A stretch of 64,000 bases of DNA from Photobacterium indicum (GTDB lineage Bacteria > Pseudomonadota > Gammaproteobacteria > Enterobacterales > Vibrionaceae). Positions 41,848 to 51,880 of this stretch are shown here, one piece after another (position 1 is the stretch's first letter; each line of letters starts with the position of its first letter). The DNA lies in the NCBI RefSeq assembly GCF_003026215.1, contig NZ_PYOC01000002.1, positions 620,001-684,000 of the forward strand, read 5' to 3'. A program made the translations under genes and the position numbers. The notes beneath the pieces were generated by a model that was not told where the DNA came from, did no database searches, and was given only the letters and a program-made list of their open reading frames with translations.

Positions 41848-43752
41848 TTAGGCCTTAATCAAAAGCTTGTTCACCGCAGCAACATACTGTGATGGGTCTT
41901 CTAATGAACCACGCTCCGCTAACATTGCTTGGCCAAGTAGCAGCTCAATCCAACGACCGAATGTTTCTTCATCCGCTTCGTTCGCCATTTGCTTCACTAA
42001 ACCATGCTCTGGGTTAATTTCGAAAATGTACTGCACTTCTGGTGCATCATGGCCAGCAGCTGCGAGTAATTTCGCCATCTGCGTGCCCATTTCATTTTCA
42101 TCTGTGACAACAACCGCTGGTGTATCATGTAGTTTGAACGTTGTACGTACGTCTTTAACGCGAGCACCAAGGTAGCCTTTTGCACGTTCAACAACAGATT
42201 TGAATTCTTCTTCTGCTTCTTTTTGCTTTTCTTTATCTTCTTCGTTTTCAAACTTAGAAAGATCAAGATCCGCTTTGGTAATTGCTTGGAACTGCTTACC
42301 GTCGAATTCAGGTAATTGGCTCATCAACCATTCATCAATGCGATCGTGCATTAAAATAACTTCTAAGCCTTTCGCGCGGAATTGCTCAAGGTGAGGGCTA
42401 TTTTTTGCTGCAGTAAAGCTATCAGCCGTTAAGAAATAAATTTTCTCTTGGTCTTCTTTCATACGTGATACGTAATCAGCTAAAGATACTGTTTGATCGG
42501 CTGTATCGTTCTCTGTAGAACTAAAGCGAAGTAAATTAGCAATTTTTTCTCGATTAGAGAAATCTTCAGCAGGGCCTTCTTTTAGCACTTGACCAAATTC
42601 AGTCCAAAAAGTCTGGTATTTTTCTGCATCGTTCTTTGCCATACGATCCAGCATGCTAAGTGCACGCTTCGTACATGCTTTACGTAGCGCTTGAGTCACC
42701 TTGTTATCTTGCAAGATTTCACGAGAAACGTTTAGAGGCAAATCATTTGAATCAATCAAACCACGCATGAAACGTAGGTAGCTTGGCATAAACTGCTGAG
42801 CATCATCCATGATAAACACACGCTGAACGTATAGCTTAAGACCATGCTTACTATCGCGATTGTTCATGTCCCACGGGGCTGCAGATGGAACATACAGCAA
42901 GCTTGTATAATCTTGCGTACCTTCCACACGGTTGTGGCTCCACGTTAATGGCTCAGCAAAGTCATGAGAAACATGGTTGTAGAATTCTTTATATTCTTCT
43001 TCCGTTACTTCTGACTTATTACGTGTCCATAAGGCTTGAGCTTTATTGATTTGCTCCCACTTACTGCCTGTTGGTTTTCCTTCATCATCGTTCTCAGTCA
43101 CTAAGATATGAACGGGAATGCCGATATGATCAGAATACTTACCGATGATGTCACGTAAACGGTGCTCGTTTAAGAATTCAGTTTCATCATCACGCAAGTG
43201 CAGAATAATATCCGTACCGCGTGTTGTTTTGTTGATATCTTCAACGGTGTAGTCGCCTTCACCTTCAGACGTCCAACTTACACCTTTATCTGCAGTTTCA
43301 CCCGCAGCTCGTGTGTTAACCGTTACTGATTTAGCCACGATAAAAGAAGAATAAAAACCAACACCAAACTGACCAATTAACTGTGAATCTTTTGATTCAT
43401 CGTTGCTCAATTTAGAAAAGAAGTCTTTTGTACCTGATTTTGCAATCGTACCTAGATGTTCAATAGCATCATCACGATTCATACCAATGCCATTATCGCT
43501 AACGGTTAGCGTACCCGCTTCTGCATTGAATGATAATTTCACACCGATATCGGCATCATTTTCAAATAAATCAGGTTGAGACAAAGCACGGAAGCGAAGC
43601 TTATCTGCAGCATCCGACGCATTAGAAATCAACTCACGCAAAAAAATCTCTTTATTCGAATATAAAGAATGAATCATCAAATGAAGTAATTGTTTGACTT
43701 CAGACTGAAAGCCACGCGTTTCCTTGTTGATATGTGTACCTTGTTCGCTCAT
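41848..43752 (-). CDS. htpG: Molecular chaperone HtpG (Hsp90)
   Basis: ATP-dependent Hsp90 chaperone of 634 residues. N-terminal GHKL ATPase with [20 protein letters not shown] and GQFGVGFYS; middle domain [13 protein letters not shown] and the C-terminal dimer domain. Acidic linker-like stretch [13 protein letters not shown] is visible. A sigma-32 type promoter lies upstream. It is divergent from toxR, as in Vibrio. Confidence 0.98.
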   Translation of the reverse strand: MSEQGTHINKETRGFQSEVKQLLHLMIHSLYSNKEIFLRELISNASDAADKLRFRALSQPDLFENDADIGVKLSFNAEAGTLTVSDNGIGMNRDDAIEHLGTIAKSGTKDFFSKLSNDESKDSQLIGQFGVGFYSSFIVAKSVTVNTRAAGETADKGVSWTSEGEGDYTVEDINKTTRGTDIILHLRDDETEFLNEHRLRDIIGKYSDHIGIPVHILVTENDDEGKPTGSKWEQINKAQALWTRNKSEVTEEEYKEFYNHVSHDFAEPLTWSHNRVEGTQDYTSLLYVPSAAPWDMNNRDSKHGLKLYVQRVFIMDDAQQFMPSYLRFMRGLIDSNDLPLNVSREILQDNKVTQALRKACTKRALSMLDRMAKNDAEKYQTFWTEFGQVLKEGPAEDFSNREKIANLLRFSSTENDTADQTVSLADYVSRMKEDQEKIYFLTADSFTAAKNSPHLEQFRAKGLEVILMHDRIDEWLMSQLPEFDGKQFQAITKADLDLSKFENEEDKEKQKEAEEEFKSVVERAKGYLGARVKDVRTTFKLHDTPAVVVTDENEMGTQMAKLLAAAGHDAPEVQYIFEINPEHGLVKQMANEADEETFGRWIELLLGQAMLAERGSLEDPSQYVAAVNKLLIKA

Positions 43753-43794
43753 CTAGTACTCCGAAACAGTTAGTTTACGTAATTCATTAGATAT

Positions 43795-43819
43795 ATATGG
43801 TCAAATAATGTATTTTCAA
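43795..43819 (-). promoter_or_regulatory. Sigma-32 type promoter of htpG
   Basis: On the minus strand GTTGAAA (TTGAAA at 43814-43819) is separated by 13 bases from CCATAT (43795-43800). This resembles the heat-shock consensus CTTGAAA-N-CCCCAT. It lies 43 bases upstream of the htpG start. Confidence 0.6.
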
Positions 43820-43943
43820 CCTAAAATAGGCCTTTTCATACACTTTAGATTTTTTCAGTGTGTGTTTTTATTTTTTTATATTCAGACTGTGTTCAGTACA
43901 AATATGATATATAGACGCACGAACTATATATCCGGGGCAAAAA

Positions 43944-44816
43944 ATGCTTAAAATTTCCACCAAATACTTGATCGGGCAACGATTCCTTTTTGACCCTTAC
44001 GATAACAGCCTGATCGATCAATATGAAAGTGATGAGTTAACACGCCTAGGTAGCAATGAAAGCCGAGCCCTAGGTTTATTAATTGAAGACCCAGGCGCCA
44101 TCATTACTCGTAACCGCTTACATGATTATGTATGGCGAGAGCAGGGTTTTGAAGTTGATGATTCAAGCTTAACTCAAGCAATCTCAACACTGCGTAAAGC
44201 ATTAAAAGATTCGACAAAGTCACCAGAGTTTATAAAAACCGTGCCTAAACGCGGTTATCAAATGATCGCTCCTGTTGAAGAATACAATAGCGACACTGAT
44301 AGTACAGAAACCCCAGTAACAGAAGTCGCGGACAATACAGATTCAATAGATGAAAGCAGCCATCACAAAGATGAACCCCGCCATAATACGGCAGCAACTG
44401 CACATGTTAATCATTCATCAGGCAAGGCGACTGTTACTGCTGCTGTGCCAGCACAAAAAAACATGGTATTAGGCTGGGTTGCTCTAGCGCTCGCATGCTT
44501 ATTACCTCTACTGGTTAACCTTAGTTTTCCACCTAAGTCAGCAGCATTTACACCACTACTAGCTGTAGATGGCATAACCGTATCAACGACAAAGATTCAT
44601 CCTGTTCTTAGTGATTGGAAACCGATGATTTCAGAGTGCGTAACGACCTATTTAGAAAGTCATAAAGATAAAATTCGCCCCGTCGATATCATTGTAACGG
44701 GCGGTCAAAACAACTCAATTTGGTTGAACTATATTCACGACACATCAGTGCCAAATGAAAATGTAACGCTTCGCCTGCTAACAAGCCAAGAGGATAATTC
44801 GAAGCTATGCCAATAA
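43944..44816 (+). CDS. toxR: Transmembrane transcriptional activator ToxR
   Basis: Inner-membrane regulator of porin genes. 290 residues: cytoplasmic OmpR-type winged helix (about 10-108, ending KTVPKRGYQMIAPVE), an acidic/His linker (about 115-170), one membrane helix (174-194) and a periplasmic domain with the conserved pair Cys232 and Cys289 that can form a disulfide. The stop overlaps toxS by ten bases. In Photobacterium, ToxRS responds to hydrostatic pressure and controls two porins; porin genes are also in this window. Confidence 0.97.
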   Translation: MLKISTKYLIGQRFLFDPYDNSLIDQYESDELTRLGSNESRALGLLIEDPGAIITRNRLHDYVWREQGFEVDDSSLTQAISTLRKALKDSTKSPEFIKTVPKRGYQMIAPVEEYNSDTDSTETPVTEVADNTDSIDESSHHKDEPRHNTAATAHVNHSSGKATVTAAVPAQKNMVLGWVALALACLLPLLVNLSFPPKSAAFTPLLAVDGITVSTTKIHPVLSDWKPMISECVTTYLESHKDKIRPVDIIVTGGQNNSIWLNYIHDTSVPNENVTLRLLTSQEDNSKLCQ

Positions 44817-45355
44817 AAAACAAATCGACTCAAATGCCCTCTTTTGTCAAACGTTTTTGGCCATTTATGGTCTTGATCATGTCGGGAATCTTTAGCACTT
44901 GGCTTTATTATTCAAGTGACTTTAAGTTAGACCAATTGCTGATGTCTCGTGAATGGCAATCGACTACAGTAAGTCGTATTGAAGAAACGCAATTTAATAC
45001 GCTGGGTATGCTACGTCGCGTAGAGCAAACGAGCCATGTTGTGTATTTACCCAATAAAACGTATTCGCGCATTACACTAATGAAATTATTCAGTAATGAA
45101 GAATCGCCATTAACGCTACATATCTCTGAGTCTGGTAACTGGGATATTAGCGGTGGTTACTTATTGACTGAACCTGTGGAATTTAAAGATATTACATCAG
45201 GGAAAAATGCAGACTTTAAAAAGCAGCATCTTACTATTGTGAAGAAGATTTTCCGTATGGATGCTCAACAAAGCCGTCGCATTGATATTATCGATCAAAA
45301 ATCAATGTTGCTAACAAGCTTAACTTACGGTTCAAATATTTTGTATTCACTGTAA
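44807..45355 (+). CDS. toxS: ToxR-stabilising membrane protein ToxS
   Basis: Partner of ToxR, 182 residues: one N-terminal membrane helix (FWPFMVLIMSGIFSTWLYY) and a periplasmic domain that holds the ToxR periplasmic part. Start overlaps the end of toxR. Typical features are LLMSREWQSTTVSRIEE and GGYLLTEPVEF. The pair ends in a terminator. Confidence 0.95.
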   Translation: MPIKNKSTQMPSFVKRFWPFMVLIMSGIFSTWLYYSSDFKLDQLLMSREWQSTTVSRIEETQFNTLGMLRRVEQTSHVVYLPNKTYSRITLMKLFSNEESPLTLHISESGNWDISGGYLLTEPVEFKDITSGKNADFKKQHLTIVKKIFRMDAQQSRRIDIIDQKSMLLTSLTYGSNILYSL

Positions 45356-45398
45356 GAATAACGGTAACTCTAAAATGATATAAAGACCCTTTTATTCT

Positions 45399-45429
45399 AA
45401 AACCACATCTGATTAGGTGTGGTTTTTTT
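45399..45429 (+). terminator. Terminator after toxRS
   Basis: Stem AAAACCACA / TGTGGTTTT with ten-base loop and T-run, 43 bases after the toxS stop. Confidence 0.88.
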
Positions 45430-45511
45430 ATGTATGAATTTTTCTGGTGAATAGATAGGGATCTGACTTTAGCTAAAAATACAGTTCCGACTCCTCTATT
45501 AATCAAGATCA

Positions 45512-45537
45512 AATAAGGAGCCACTAGGCTCCTTATT
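45512..45537 (-). terminator. Terminator of the OmpU-like porin gene
   Basis: Perfect 11-base stem AATAAGGAGCC / GGCTCCTTATT with loop ACTA, 28 bases after the porin stop. AT ends rather than a long T-run. Confidence 0.75.
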
Positions 45538-45565
45538 ACTGTTCAATCTTTAGCTTATCGCTATC

Positions 45566-46597
45566 TTAGAATGCGTAACGAGCACCGATCATTGCTTCAT
45601 CGTCAGCATTATCGCCTACATAAGAAGCATTCTTATTGTCATCAAGAAGTGCAAACTTATAGCTTACGAACGCAGTAAAGTTACCCATATAATGTGCGTA
45701 CTCAACCCCGATATTATTAATATCGAAGTCTTTAGAATCATCTGCACTTAAATAATTATATGTCGCATTCACATTGCTATTGCCAAAGTTATAACCTAAG
45801 TAAGCATCTACCGCATTAAAATCACTTTCATTCAAGCCTGTACCGCCATTGCTGTTTACCGCAGAAAGCTTACCGCCTTGATAAGTCATCGCTACATCAA
45901 TACCCATATCATTTTGGTATTGTGCAGCAACAATAGCAACATTCGAATCAGCACGTTGGTTACCAACGTTATTGATTTTTTGTTCACTACCAGAGTAGCC
46001 CGCACCTACGTTCAGACCGAAGCCTGTGTCGTAGCCTAGCATTGCATTCCAACCTTCGTTGTTAGTTGATGTGGAATCAATGTTGTAGCTTGCTTGGAAG
46101 TTTAGGTTGTTTGTCGCATAACCATAACGGATAACGTTTGCCGCGCGGTCAGAAGTAGAAGCATTATACTCGTTGATGCTACCACTGAATGTTTCAGCTT
46201 TATCCGTCCAGTCTGTTAAGTAAGTAACAGCATTATCTTGGTGTCCGAAGGTTAAATCACCCATCTTTTTAGATGAGAAACCCGCATACATATAACGAAC
46301 TTCATTATCACCGCTGTAATCACTATCTTCAGTAATTTCAAACTCTGTAAAACCAAGAACACTTAAGTCATCATTAACAGCATGTTCACCACCAATATTC
46401 AAACGAACACGCGAGTTGTTTTCAAAACTATTATCATCACCTAGTGTTTTATTTGCATCTGAAAAGTTAGCACGTACTTCTACACGACCACCAACATCGA
46501 GGCTTGTAGTGTCATCTTTGTAAACTGTAGTAGCCATTGCAGATGCACTTGCCATACAAGCACCACTAACAAGGATCGCGATTGTTGTCTTTTTCAT
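45566..46597 (-). CDS. OmpU-type general porin
   Basis: Outer-membrane trimeric beta-barrel porin of 343 residues. Signal peptide MKKTTIAILVSGACMASASAMA, then TTSLDVGGRVEVRANF, NSRVRLNIGG and MYAGFSSKKMGDLTFGHQD, and a final Phe (MIGARYAF). The sequence shape resembles V. cholerae OmpU, and the gene lies next to toxRS, whose product activates ompU; P. profundum OmpL is another possible name, so no symbol is given. ATG at 46597 has AGGAG five bases upstream. Confidence 0.9.
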   Translation of the reverse strand: MKKTTIAILVSGACMASASAMATTVYKDDTTSLDVGGRVEVRANFSDANKTLGDDNSFENNSRVRLNIGGEHAVNDDLSVLGFTEFEITEDSDYSGDNEVRYMYAGFSSKKMGDLTFGHQDNAVTYLTDWTDKAETFSGSINEYNASTSDRAANVIRYGYATNNLNFQASYNIDSTSTNNEGWNAMLGYDTGFGLNVGAGYSGSEQKINNVGNQRADSNVAIVAAQYQNDMGIDVAMTYQGGKLSAVNSNGGTGLNESDFNAVDAYLGYNFGNSNVNATYNYLSADDSKDFDINNIGVEYAHYMGNFTAFVSYKFALLDDNKNASYVGDNADDEAMIGARYAF

Positions 46598-47030
46598 GTT
46601 CACTCCTAACTGTCAGCGTATTTATTATTAGCCTTACTTGACCAGATACACTTGACGATGTTTTATTAAAATATCCGTAGTAGCCTGATGCTTTCATTTT
46701 CCGTCAATGTGTTGTTACACACTCTGACGAGTATTTTGAAACATCTTCCTTAGCTGTAAACTTCATTCCAATGATGGGAGTTATTAAACAATAGATAACA
46801 ACAACTTATAAAGAAAAACAGACTTAAACATTATTTATATAGTTATCATTAGAAATTAACCTGATATAAAAACTAAACAGAACTACAAAAAACTCAACAC
46901 CTCAAAATAAACGTTAATCCATTGATCTTTAATGGATTTATATAACAGCACAATAAAGACATCAAAGAAGAGAGAAGCAAGAGGGAAAATGGCTAGTTAA
47001 AGGATAATTTTTAAACGGGTAGCAAAAAGA
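46598..47030. promoter_or_regulatory. Long AT-rich region upstream of the OmpU-like porin
   Basis: About 430 bases without a credible gene on either strand. It probably holds the ToxR-controlled porin promoter near 46610-46800. An eight-base hairpin (AATCCATT / AATGGATT, 46916-46938) is visible. No sRNA could be demonstrated, though the length would permit one. Confidence 0.4.
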
Positions 47031-47070
47031 CAAAAAAATACCAACCACAGATTATCTCTATGATTGGCAT
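47031..47070 (-). terminator. Terminator of the dnaX-ybaB-recR transcript
   Basis: On the minus strand ATGCCAATCA pairs with TGGTTGGTAT (ten pairs, two of them G-U) and is followed by seven T. It lies 55 bases after the recR stop. Confidence 0.8.
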
Positions 47071-47125
47071 CTATTACGAACTCTGTTCAATTCAATCGAA
47101 AGGTCTAATGTACATTGCTAAGCAA

Positions 47126-47728
47126 TTAGTTCAGTTTCTGGCGACCCGCTAATGAATGAGAAAGGGTTGTTCCATCAACAAGTTCTAGTTCACCACCGAC
47201 CGGTACACCATGTGCAATACGCGTTGCTGGTACACCGTATTCATGGCAAAGCTCGGCAATATAATGCGCTGTTGCCTCACCTTCTACAGTAGGATTCGTC
47301 GCCAAAATTAATTCAGCTATCGTTTCTTTTTGTAGGCGGAACTCAAGGGTATCTAAGCCAATATCTGAAGGGCCTATACCATCTAATGGCGATAAGTGAC
47401 CCATCAATACAAAGTAACGACCAGAAAACTGTCCTGTTGATTCAACCGCAACAATATCAGCAGGGCTTTCTACCACACAGATCTGACCATTTTCCTGACG
47501 ACGAGGATTCGCACAAACTGCACAAATGTCATCTTCAGTGAATGTACGGCAATCACGACAATGACCAATATCAGTCATTGCGCGATTTAATGCATCAGCA
47601 AGCTGTAAACCGCCTTGGCGATTTCGCTGCAACAAATTGAAGGCCATACGCTGCGCCGACTTGGGACCAACCCCAGGTAGACAACGTAAGGCCTCCATTA
47701 ATTGTTCCAGTAAATGACTGGTTCGCAT
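47126..47728 (-). CDS. recR: Recombination mediator RecR
   Basis: Works with RecFO to load RecA on gapped DNA. 200 residues: HhH region [17 protein letters not shown], four-Cys zinc finger C-x2-C...C-x2-C ([16 protein letters not shown]), and a Toprim domain with VVESPADI. It lies three bases after ybaB, the E. coli dnaX-ybaB-recR order. Confidence 0.97.
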   Translation of the reverse strand: MRTSHLLEQLMEALRCLPGVGPKSAQRMAFNLLQRNRQGGLQLADALNRAMTDIGHCRDCRTFTEDDICAVCANPRRQENGQICVVESPADIVAVESTGQFSGRYFVLMGHLSPLDGIGPSDIGLDTLEFRLQKETIAELILATNPTVEGEATAHYIAELCHEYGVPATRIAHGVPVGGELELVDGTTLSHSLAGRQKLN

Positions 47729-47731
47729 TGA

Positions 47732-48061
47732 TTAAAATGGCATCTTAAAGCCAGCTGGTAAATTCATACCGCCAGTAACACCTGCCATTTTTTCTTTCTG
47801 CGTTTCTTCAACACGACGTGAAGCATCGTTAAATGCCGCAGCAATAAGATCTTCTAACATGTCTTTGTCGTCTTCCATTAAGCTATCATCTAGCTGAACA
47901 CGACGAACACTGTGATTGCCCGTAATAGTCACTTTTACAAGGCCAGCACCAGACTCTCCAGTAACTTCCATATTTGCGACTTCTTCTTGCATTTTCTGCA
48001 TGCGCTCTTGCATTTGCTGCGCTTGCTTCATCATGTTACCCATACCACCTTTACCAAACAT
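47732..48061 (-). CDS. ybaB: YbaB/EbfC nucleoid-associated protein
   Basis: Small DNA-binding protein of 109 residues, with the N-terminal coiled helix [20 protein letters not shown] and C-terminal [11 protein letters not shown]. It lies between dnaX and recR as in most proteobacteria. Confidence 0.96.
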   Translation of the reverse strand: MFGKGGMGNMMKQAQQMQERMQKMQEEVANMEVTGESGAGLVKVTITGNHSVRRVQLDDSLMEDDKDMLEDLIAAAFNDASRRVEETQKEKMAGVTGGMNLPAGFKMPF

Positions 48062-48119
48062 ATTATCTCTCTCTATTGGTCTGGTTGAAATTCATTATGC
48101 TCTGTAGCAATTCGCTACA

Positions 48120-50312
48120 TTACAATGGCCGAATACTGTCTTCATCCAACACTGCGGCAAAGCGCTGGCGGATAAAAGTGACATTAGCATCACTCTCTAA
48201 ACTTTCTTTTGCTTGACCCAGCTTCTGCTGATAGAGCCCTTCACGCCATTCTAATGGCGTCTGGCCTTTACCACTCAGCTCAATCTTTAAATCAATGTCT
48301 ACACTTTGTAGCTCGCCAATGGCTTGCGCCAGCTGCTCTCGTGCTTTCGGGTTATCTAGGTGACTCTGCGATTGGCGTAAATACAAAGTAACCTGATTGC
48401 TATCTTGTTCAAACGCTGAATTTAACGCTAGCTGTTGAACTAACCGTCCTACATTTAGCTTAGTCACTAAATCGGACCAACTATCCTGATTTGCCGCTTC
48501 TTTGACAAGTAATTTCGCCATTTCAGGTGTTTTTTCATGCTCTAACGCTTGCTTTAATTTACGCGGGGCAACCTCAAGCTTGGTATCTTCTTCAGGTGCT
48601 ACCGGTTGCATCGGTTTCCACTGATACTCATCTTTTTTCTCAGGCACATTTGCTTGAGTACCATTTGCATGAGTCGCTATCATCGACGCTGGCATCGCAC
48701 TGTTAGTTACAGTGTTTCCTGTGGTAGGAACACGCATCCCCGCATGCTTGTTGGCAATACGGTCTAACACATTCGTTGCGACTTTTTTAGCTGGCGCCGG
48801 TTCACCCTTTTTTACAGGTTGCTCTTCATTACCACGTTTTGACTGGCTTCGTAACTTGTTACGCGCAGCCAGTAAACCAGAAGCTGCTGAACGTGGTTGT
48901 GCTGGCGGTATATTCTGTGGTGCTGCAGACTGCTCTGAATGAGGAGCTTGCTGTTGGTACTGTACAGGTGGCGGTGTCGGATCTTGTCGAGAAGGCTCCT
49001 GTGACGTCGGCACTTGCTGATGCTGCTCTGCCGGTACTGTACCCGCTGATTCCTGAATAGAACTTGAAGTAGCGGCTTGTGGCTGCGATCCCATCTGCGC
49101 TTTTAATGCTTGAACACGCTGCATACCTTGTTGAGGCGCATTGGGTGCTCTTCCAGACGGCATCGTCGGTGCAACAGCAGGCTCGCTTGCCGGTACATTA
49201 ATAGATTGAGGTGTAATCCCACTCCCCGATACAGGTCTGAACGCCAACATGCGCAGCAACACCATCTCAAGTCCTATACGACCATCAGGTGCGAACGCTA
49301 AATCTTGACGACCTTGCAACGCAATTTGATAACACAGCTGAACATCTTGTGGGGTCATTGCTGAACTAAGCGTAATAATACGATCAGCATCGGGGGCACT
49401 CATATCTAATGCTGCCGGTAATGCCTGATGCATGGCAACACGGTGTAATTGTGCGGCTAATTCACGTAGTAAACTATCCCATTCCACACCAACACTCGCG
49501 AGTTCTTCAAGCCCACCCATCGCTGTATTCGCTTGACCACCAGAAACAGCCTCTAACAAAAACAATGCTTGATCTGTATTTAACGTACCCAACATCATTG
49601 AAACCGAATCAGCATGAACTTGGCCATTACCCAGCGCTATCGCTTGGTCAGTCAAACTTAATGCATCACGCATACTACCTTCGGCAGCACGTGATAATAG
49701 GCTTAATGCTTTCGGTTCAAAATCAACATTTTCTTGCGTTAATACGTTAGATAACTGGCTTTGAATCTGATCATTGTCTAAATGCTTTAGATGAAACTGC
49801 AAACAACGAGATAAAATCGTCACTGGCAACTTTTGAGGATCAGTGGTTGCGAGAATAAATTTAACGTATTCCGGTGGCTCTTCTAGCGTCTTTAATAAGG
49901 CGTTGAAACTATGACGAGATAACATGTGCACTTCATCAATTAAGTACACCTTAAAACGGCCACGTGCAGGCTTATACTGAACGTTATCAAGTAACTCACG
50001 CGTATCTTCTACTTTCGTTCTTGATGCCGCATCGATCTCTAATAGATCAACAAAACGTCCCTCATCAATTTCTTTACACGTACCACATTGCCCGCAGGGT
50101 GTTGCTGTAACACCCTGTTCGCAGTTAAGCCCTTTGGCAAAAATTCGTGCGATAGTGGTTTTACCCACACCTCGGGTGCCGCTAAATAAATATGCGTGAT
50201 GAAGACGGTTGTGCGCGAGAGCGTTAGACAGCGCAGTCAATACATGTGACTGCCCTACTACATCACTAAATTGATGCGGTCGCCATTTCCGTGCCAGAAC
50301 CTGATAACTCAT
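48120..50312 (-). CDS. dnaX: DNA polymerase III subunits tau and gamma
   Basis: Clamp loader ATPase. The 730-residue tau has AAA+ domains with Walker A GTRGVGKTTIARIF, four-Cys zinc module (CEQGVTATPCGQCGTC), DEVHMLSRHSFNALLKTLEEPP, and a long Pro/Gln-rich linker (about 370-500) followed by the DnaE/DnaB-binding C-terminal part. A programmed -1 frameshift signal at 48807-48813 is predicted to yield a 503-residue gamma. It is preceded by apt and followed by ybaB. Confidence 0.98.
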   Translation of the reverse strand: MSYQVLARKWRPHQFSDVVGQSHVLTALSNALAHNRLHHAYLFSGTRGVGKTTIARIFAKGLNCEQGVTATPCGQCGTCKEIDEGRFVDLLEIDAASRTKVEDTRELLDNVQYKPARGRFKVYLIDEVHMLSRHSFNALLKTLEEPPEYVKFILATTDPQKLPVTILSRCLQFHLKHLDNDQIQSQLSNVLTQENVDFEPKALSLLSRAAEGSMRDALSLTDQAIALGNGQVHADSVSMMLGTLNTDQALFLLEAVSGGQANTAMGGLEELASVGVEWDSLLRELAAQLHRVAMHQALPAALDMSAPDADRIITLSSAMTPQDVQLCYQIALQGRQDLAFAPDGRIGLEMVLLRMLAFRPVSGSGITPQSINVPASEPAVAPTMPSGRAPNAPQQGMQRVQALKAQMGSQPQAATSSSIQESAGTVPAEQHQQVPTSQEPSRQDPTPPPVQYQQQAPHSEQSAAPQNIPPAQPRSAASGLLAARNKLRSQSKRGNEEQPVKKGEPAPAKKVATNVLDRIANKHAGMRVPTTGNTVTNSAMPASMIATHANGTQANVPEKKDEYQWKPMQPVAPEEDTKLEVAPRKLKQALEHEKTPEMAKLLVKEAANQDSWSDLVTKLNVGRLVQQLALNSAFEQDSNQVTLYLRQSQSHLDNPKAREQLAQAIGELQSVDIDLKIELSGKGQTPLEWREGLYQQKLGQAKESLESDANVTFIRQRFAAVLDEDSIRPL
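48802..48813 (-). promoter_or_regulatory. Programmed -1 ribosomal frameshift signal (gamma subunit)
   Basis: Codons GTA AAA AAG (Val500-Lys501-Lys502) contain the slippery heptamer A AAA AAG at 48807-48813. After a -1 slip the next codons are GGG TGA, so translation ends one residue later at 48802, giving gamma of 503 residues. E. coli dnaX uses the same heptamer with GAG TGA after it. A strong downstream stem was not evident by eye. Confidence 0.85.
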
Positions 50313-50373
50313 GTCGTATAGCCCTACAAAATCAAGAATTCAATGCTAGCACAGAGAGGGTATTTGAGCGAGA

Positions 50374-50424
50374 GGGCGCAATGATGAGCGCCCAATCATT
50401 AGCCAGATTTAAGTCATTCTGGCT
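50374..50424 (-). other. Two hairpins between apt and dnaX
   Basis: GGGCGC / GCGCCC (50374-50393, loop eight) and AGCCAGA / TCTGGCT (50401-50424, loop ten). Neither has a T-run on the minus strand, so they may be partial terminators or RNA-processing sites before the dnaX promoter. Confidence 0.5.
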
Positions 50425-50476
50425 AGAGGAAATAATTAACTATCGTAATCACTGCGTTTAATGATCCAAACAACCA

Positions 50477-51037
50477 TTAATGGCCGTCGAAATCACAAAT
50501 ACTAAATACATTCAGGCCAATGCCTTTTAAACGCTCTGCACCGCCAATGTCTGGCAAATTAATAACAAACGCAGCATCTTCAACCACACCGCCTAAACGA
50601 CGAACTAGCTTTGTTGTCGCTTCAATTGTACCGCCAGTTGCGAGTAGATCATCAACAAGCAGAACCTTGTCACCTTCTACAATAGCATCGACGTGAATTT
50701 CAAGTATGTCTTTGCCGTATTCTAATTCATAGCTTTCAGAAATCACTTCGCGTGGTAATTTACCCGGTTTACGCACTGGCACAAAACCCACACCTAACTC
50801 TAATGCTAAAGGAGCACCAAACAGAAAACCACGCGCTTCAGTACCAATGACCTTGGTAATTCCTGTATTGCTGTAACGCTCAATCAGCACCTGCATAGTG
50901 GCACGATAAGCTTCAGGATCTTCCATCAGGCTTGTTACATCACGAAATAAGATACCTGGCTTAGGGTAATCAGAAATCGATTTAATACTGTTCTTAATCA
51001 ACGTTAGTTGTTCGTTATTTACAGTTTCTTTAGTCAT
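50477..51037 (-). CDS. apt: Adenine phosphoribosyltransferase
   Basis: Salvages adenine to AMP using PRPP. The ATG at 51037 ([11 protein letters not shown]) gives 186 residues, near E. coli Apt; an upstream reading to 51058 lacks a ribosome site. [30 protein letters not shown] and PRPP loop [13 protein letters not shown] are present. Confidence 0.97.
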   Translation of the reverse strand: MTKETVNNEQLTLIKNSIKSISDYPKPGILFRDVTSLMEDPEAYRATMQVLIERYSNTGITKVIGTEARGFLFGAPLALELGVGFVPVRKPGKLPREVISESYELEYGKDILEIHVDAIVEGDKVLLVDDLLATGGTIEATTKLVRRLGGVVEDAAFVINLPDIGGAERLKGIGLNVFSICDFDGH

Positions 51038-51112
51038 AATAATTTTCCACGCACCCAATATACTCTACGAGTTGAATGCTAAAAGCGAAGTAAATGCCAG
51101 CGTTGGCAGGCT

Positions 51113-51176
51113 TAAACAAAAATACCAAACTGAATGATTATCTGCTTAATCAAAGAGAATGGTTCAGTTTGGTATT
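51113..51176 (-). terminator. Long nested terminator after ybaN
   Basis: Perfect 14-base arms AATACCAAACTGAA (51121-51134) and TTCAGTTTGGTATT (51163-51176); the loop holds a second hairpin TGATTA / TAATCA. On the minus strand it ends GGTATTTTTGTTT, 17 bases after ybaN. It separates ybaN from apt. Confidence 0.8.
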
Positions 51177-51192
51177 CTTACAGCCGGCAATT

Positions 51193-51591
51193 TTATTGCT
51201 TTTCTTGAGTTGTAGCAACCGACTCCATTACAGGCAATCGATTAAACCAAATAAGGAGTGTTGCAGCGATCACAATCAGCATCATTTTATGCCAAAGAAG
51301 CGGGACGATATAAATTGAAAAAGCAAAGCTAAGCACTATCGAAATATTTGCTCGACGTTTTACAACAGTAGAGACAGCACGATGTTGGTGCCAATTGTTT
51401 AAAAGGGGACCAAAATGAGGATGCAGATGTAGCCAACGACTTAAACGCGGCGAACCTCGCATGAAACAGGCACTCGCTAACAATAGAAATGGCGTAGTGG
51501 GTAATAAAGGCAGAAAGATACCGATAACACCGAGTACGACACAAATCCAACCTATCGTTATCAGCAATGTCCGTTTAATCAAATCCCTCAT
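51193..51591 (-). CDS. ybaN: DUF454 family inner-membrane protein YbaN
   Basis: 132 residues with three to four hydrophobic helices (TLLITIGWICVVLGVIGIFL, PFLLLASACFM, VLSFAFSIYIVPLLW, MLIVIAATLLIW) and the DUF454 signature LPLLPTTPFLLLASACF, then GSPRLSRWLHLHPHFGPLL. Function is unknown; it is a neighbour of apt in E. coli too. Confidence 0.92.
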   Translation of the reverse strand: MRDLIKRTLLITIGWICVVLGVIGIFLPLLPTTPFLLLASACFMRGSPRLSRWLHLHPHFGPLLNNWHQHRAVSTVVKRRANISIVLSFAFSIYIVPLLWHKMMLIVIAATLLIWFNRLPVMESVATTQEKQ

Positions 51592-51847
51592 TATCTACTC
51601 CAGAGTTCGACATTTTTTGATTCTATACCCAATTATACCAATTCCATTAATTATCTGACCATTCAGAACACTACTGGGAGTCAAGTTCAAGGATAGCGGT
51701 TGATAGAAGAGTGGTTCTCTTTTAAGATCGCTAGACACAGAAGTTGGCTTCCAGTGGTGTTCCCTTTGGGCGAGTTTATTGGGTTGTAGGCAAGTAACAA
51801 AAAACGCAGCCTAAAATTATAGATAATAAGACGAGATAAGAGAGAAG

Positions 51848-51880
51848 AAAAAAAATATCGGTTATAAGGGCGTGATAACC
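51848..51880 (-). terminator. Terminator of the 38-codon gene
   Basis: On the minus strand GGTTAT-N-ATAACC followed by GATATTTTTTTT. It lies 66 bases after the stop of the small gene at 51946-52062. Confidence 0.8.

Noticed and set aside
45288-45524. 78-codon minus-strand frame after toxS
   Set aside because: It spans the toxRS terminator and part of toxS; no coding signature.
49409-49750. Open frames on the plus strand within dnaX
   Set aside because: They are shadows of dnaX codon usage; no start signals and no recognisable domains.
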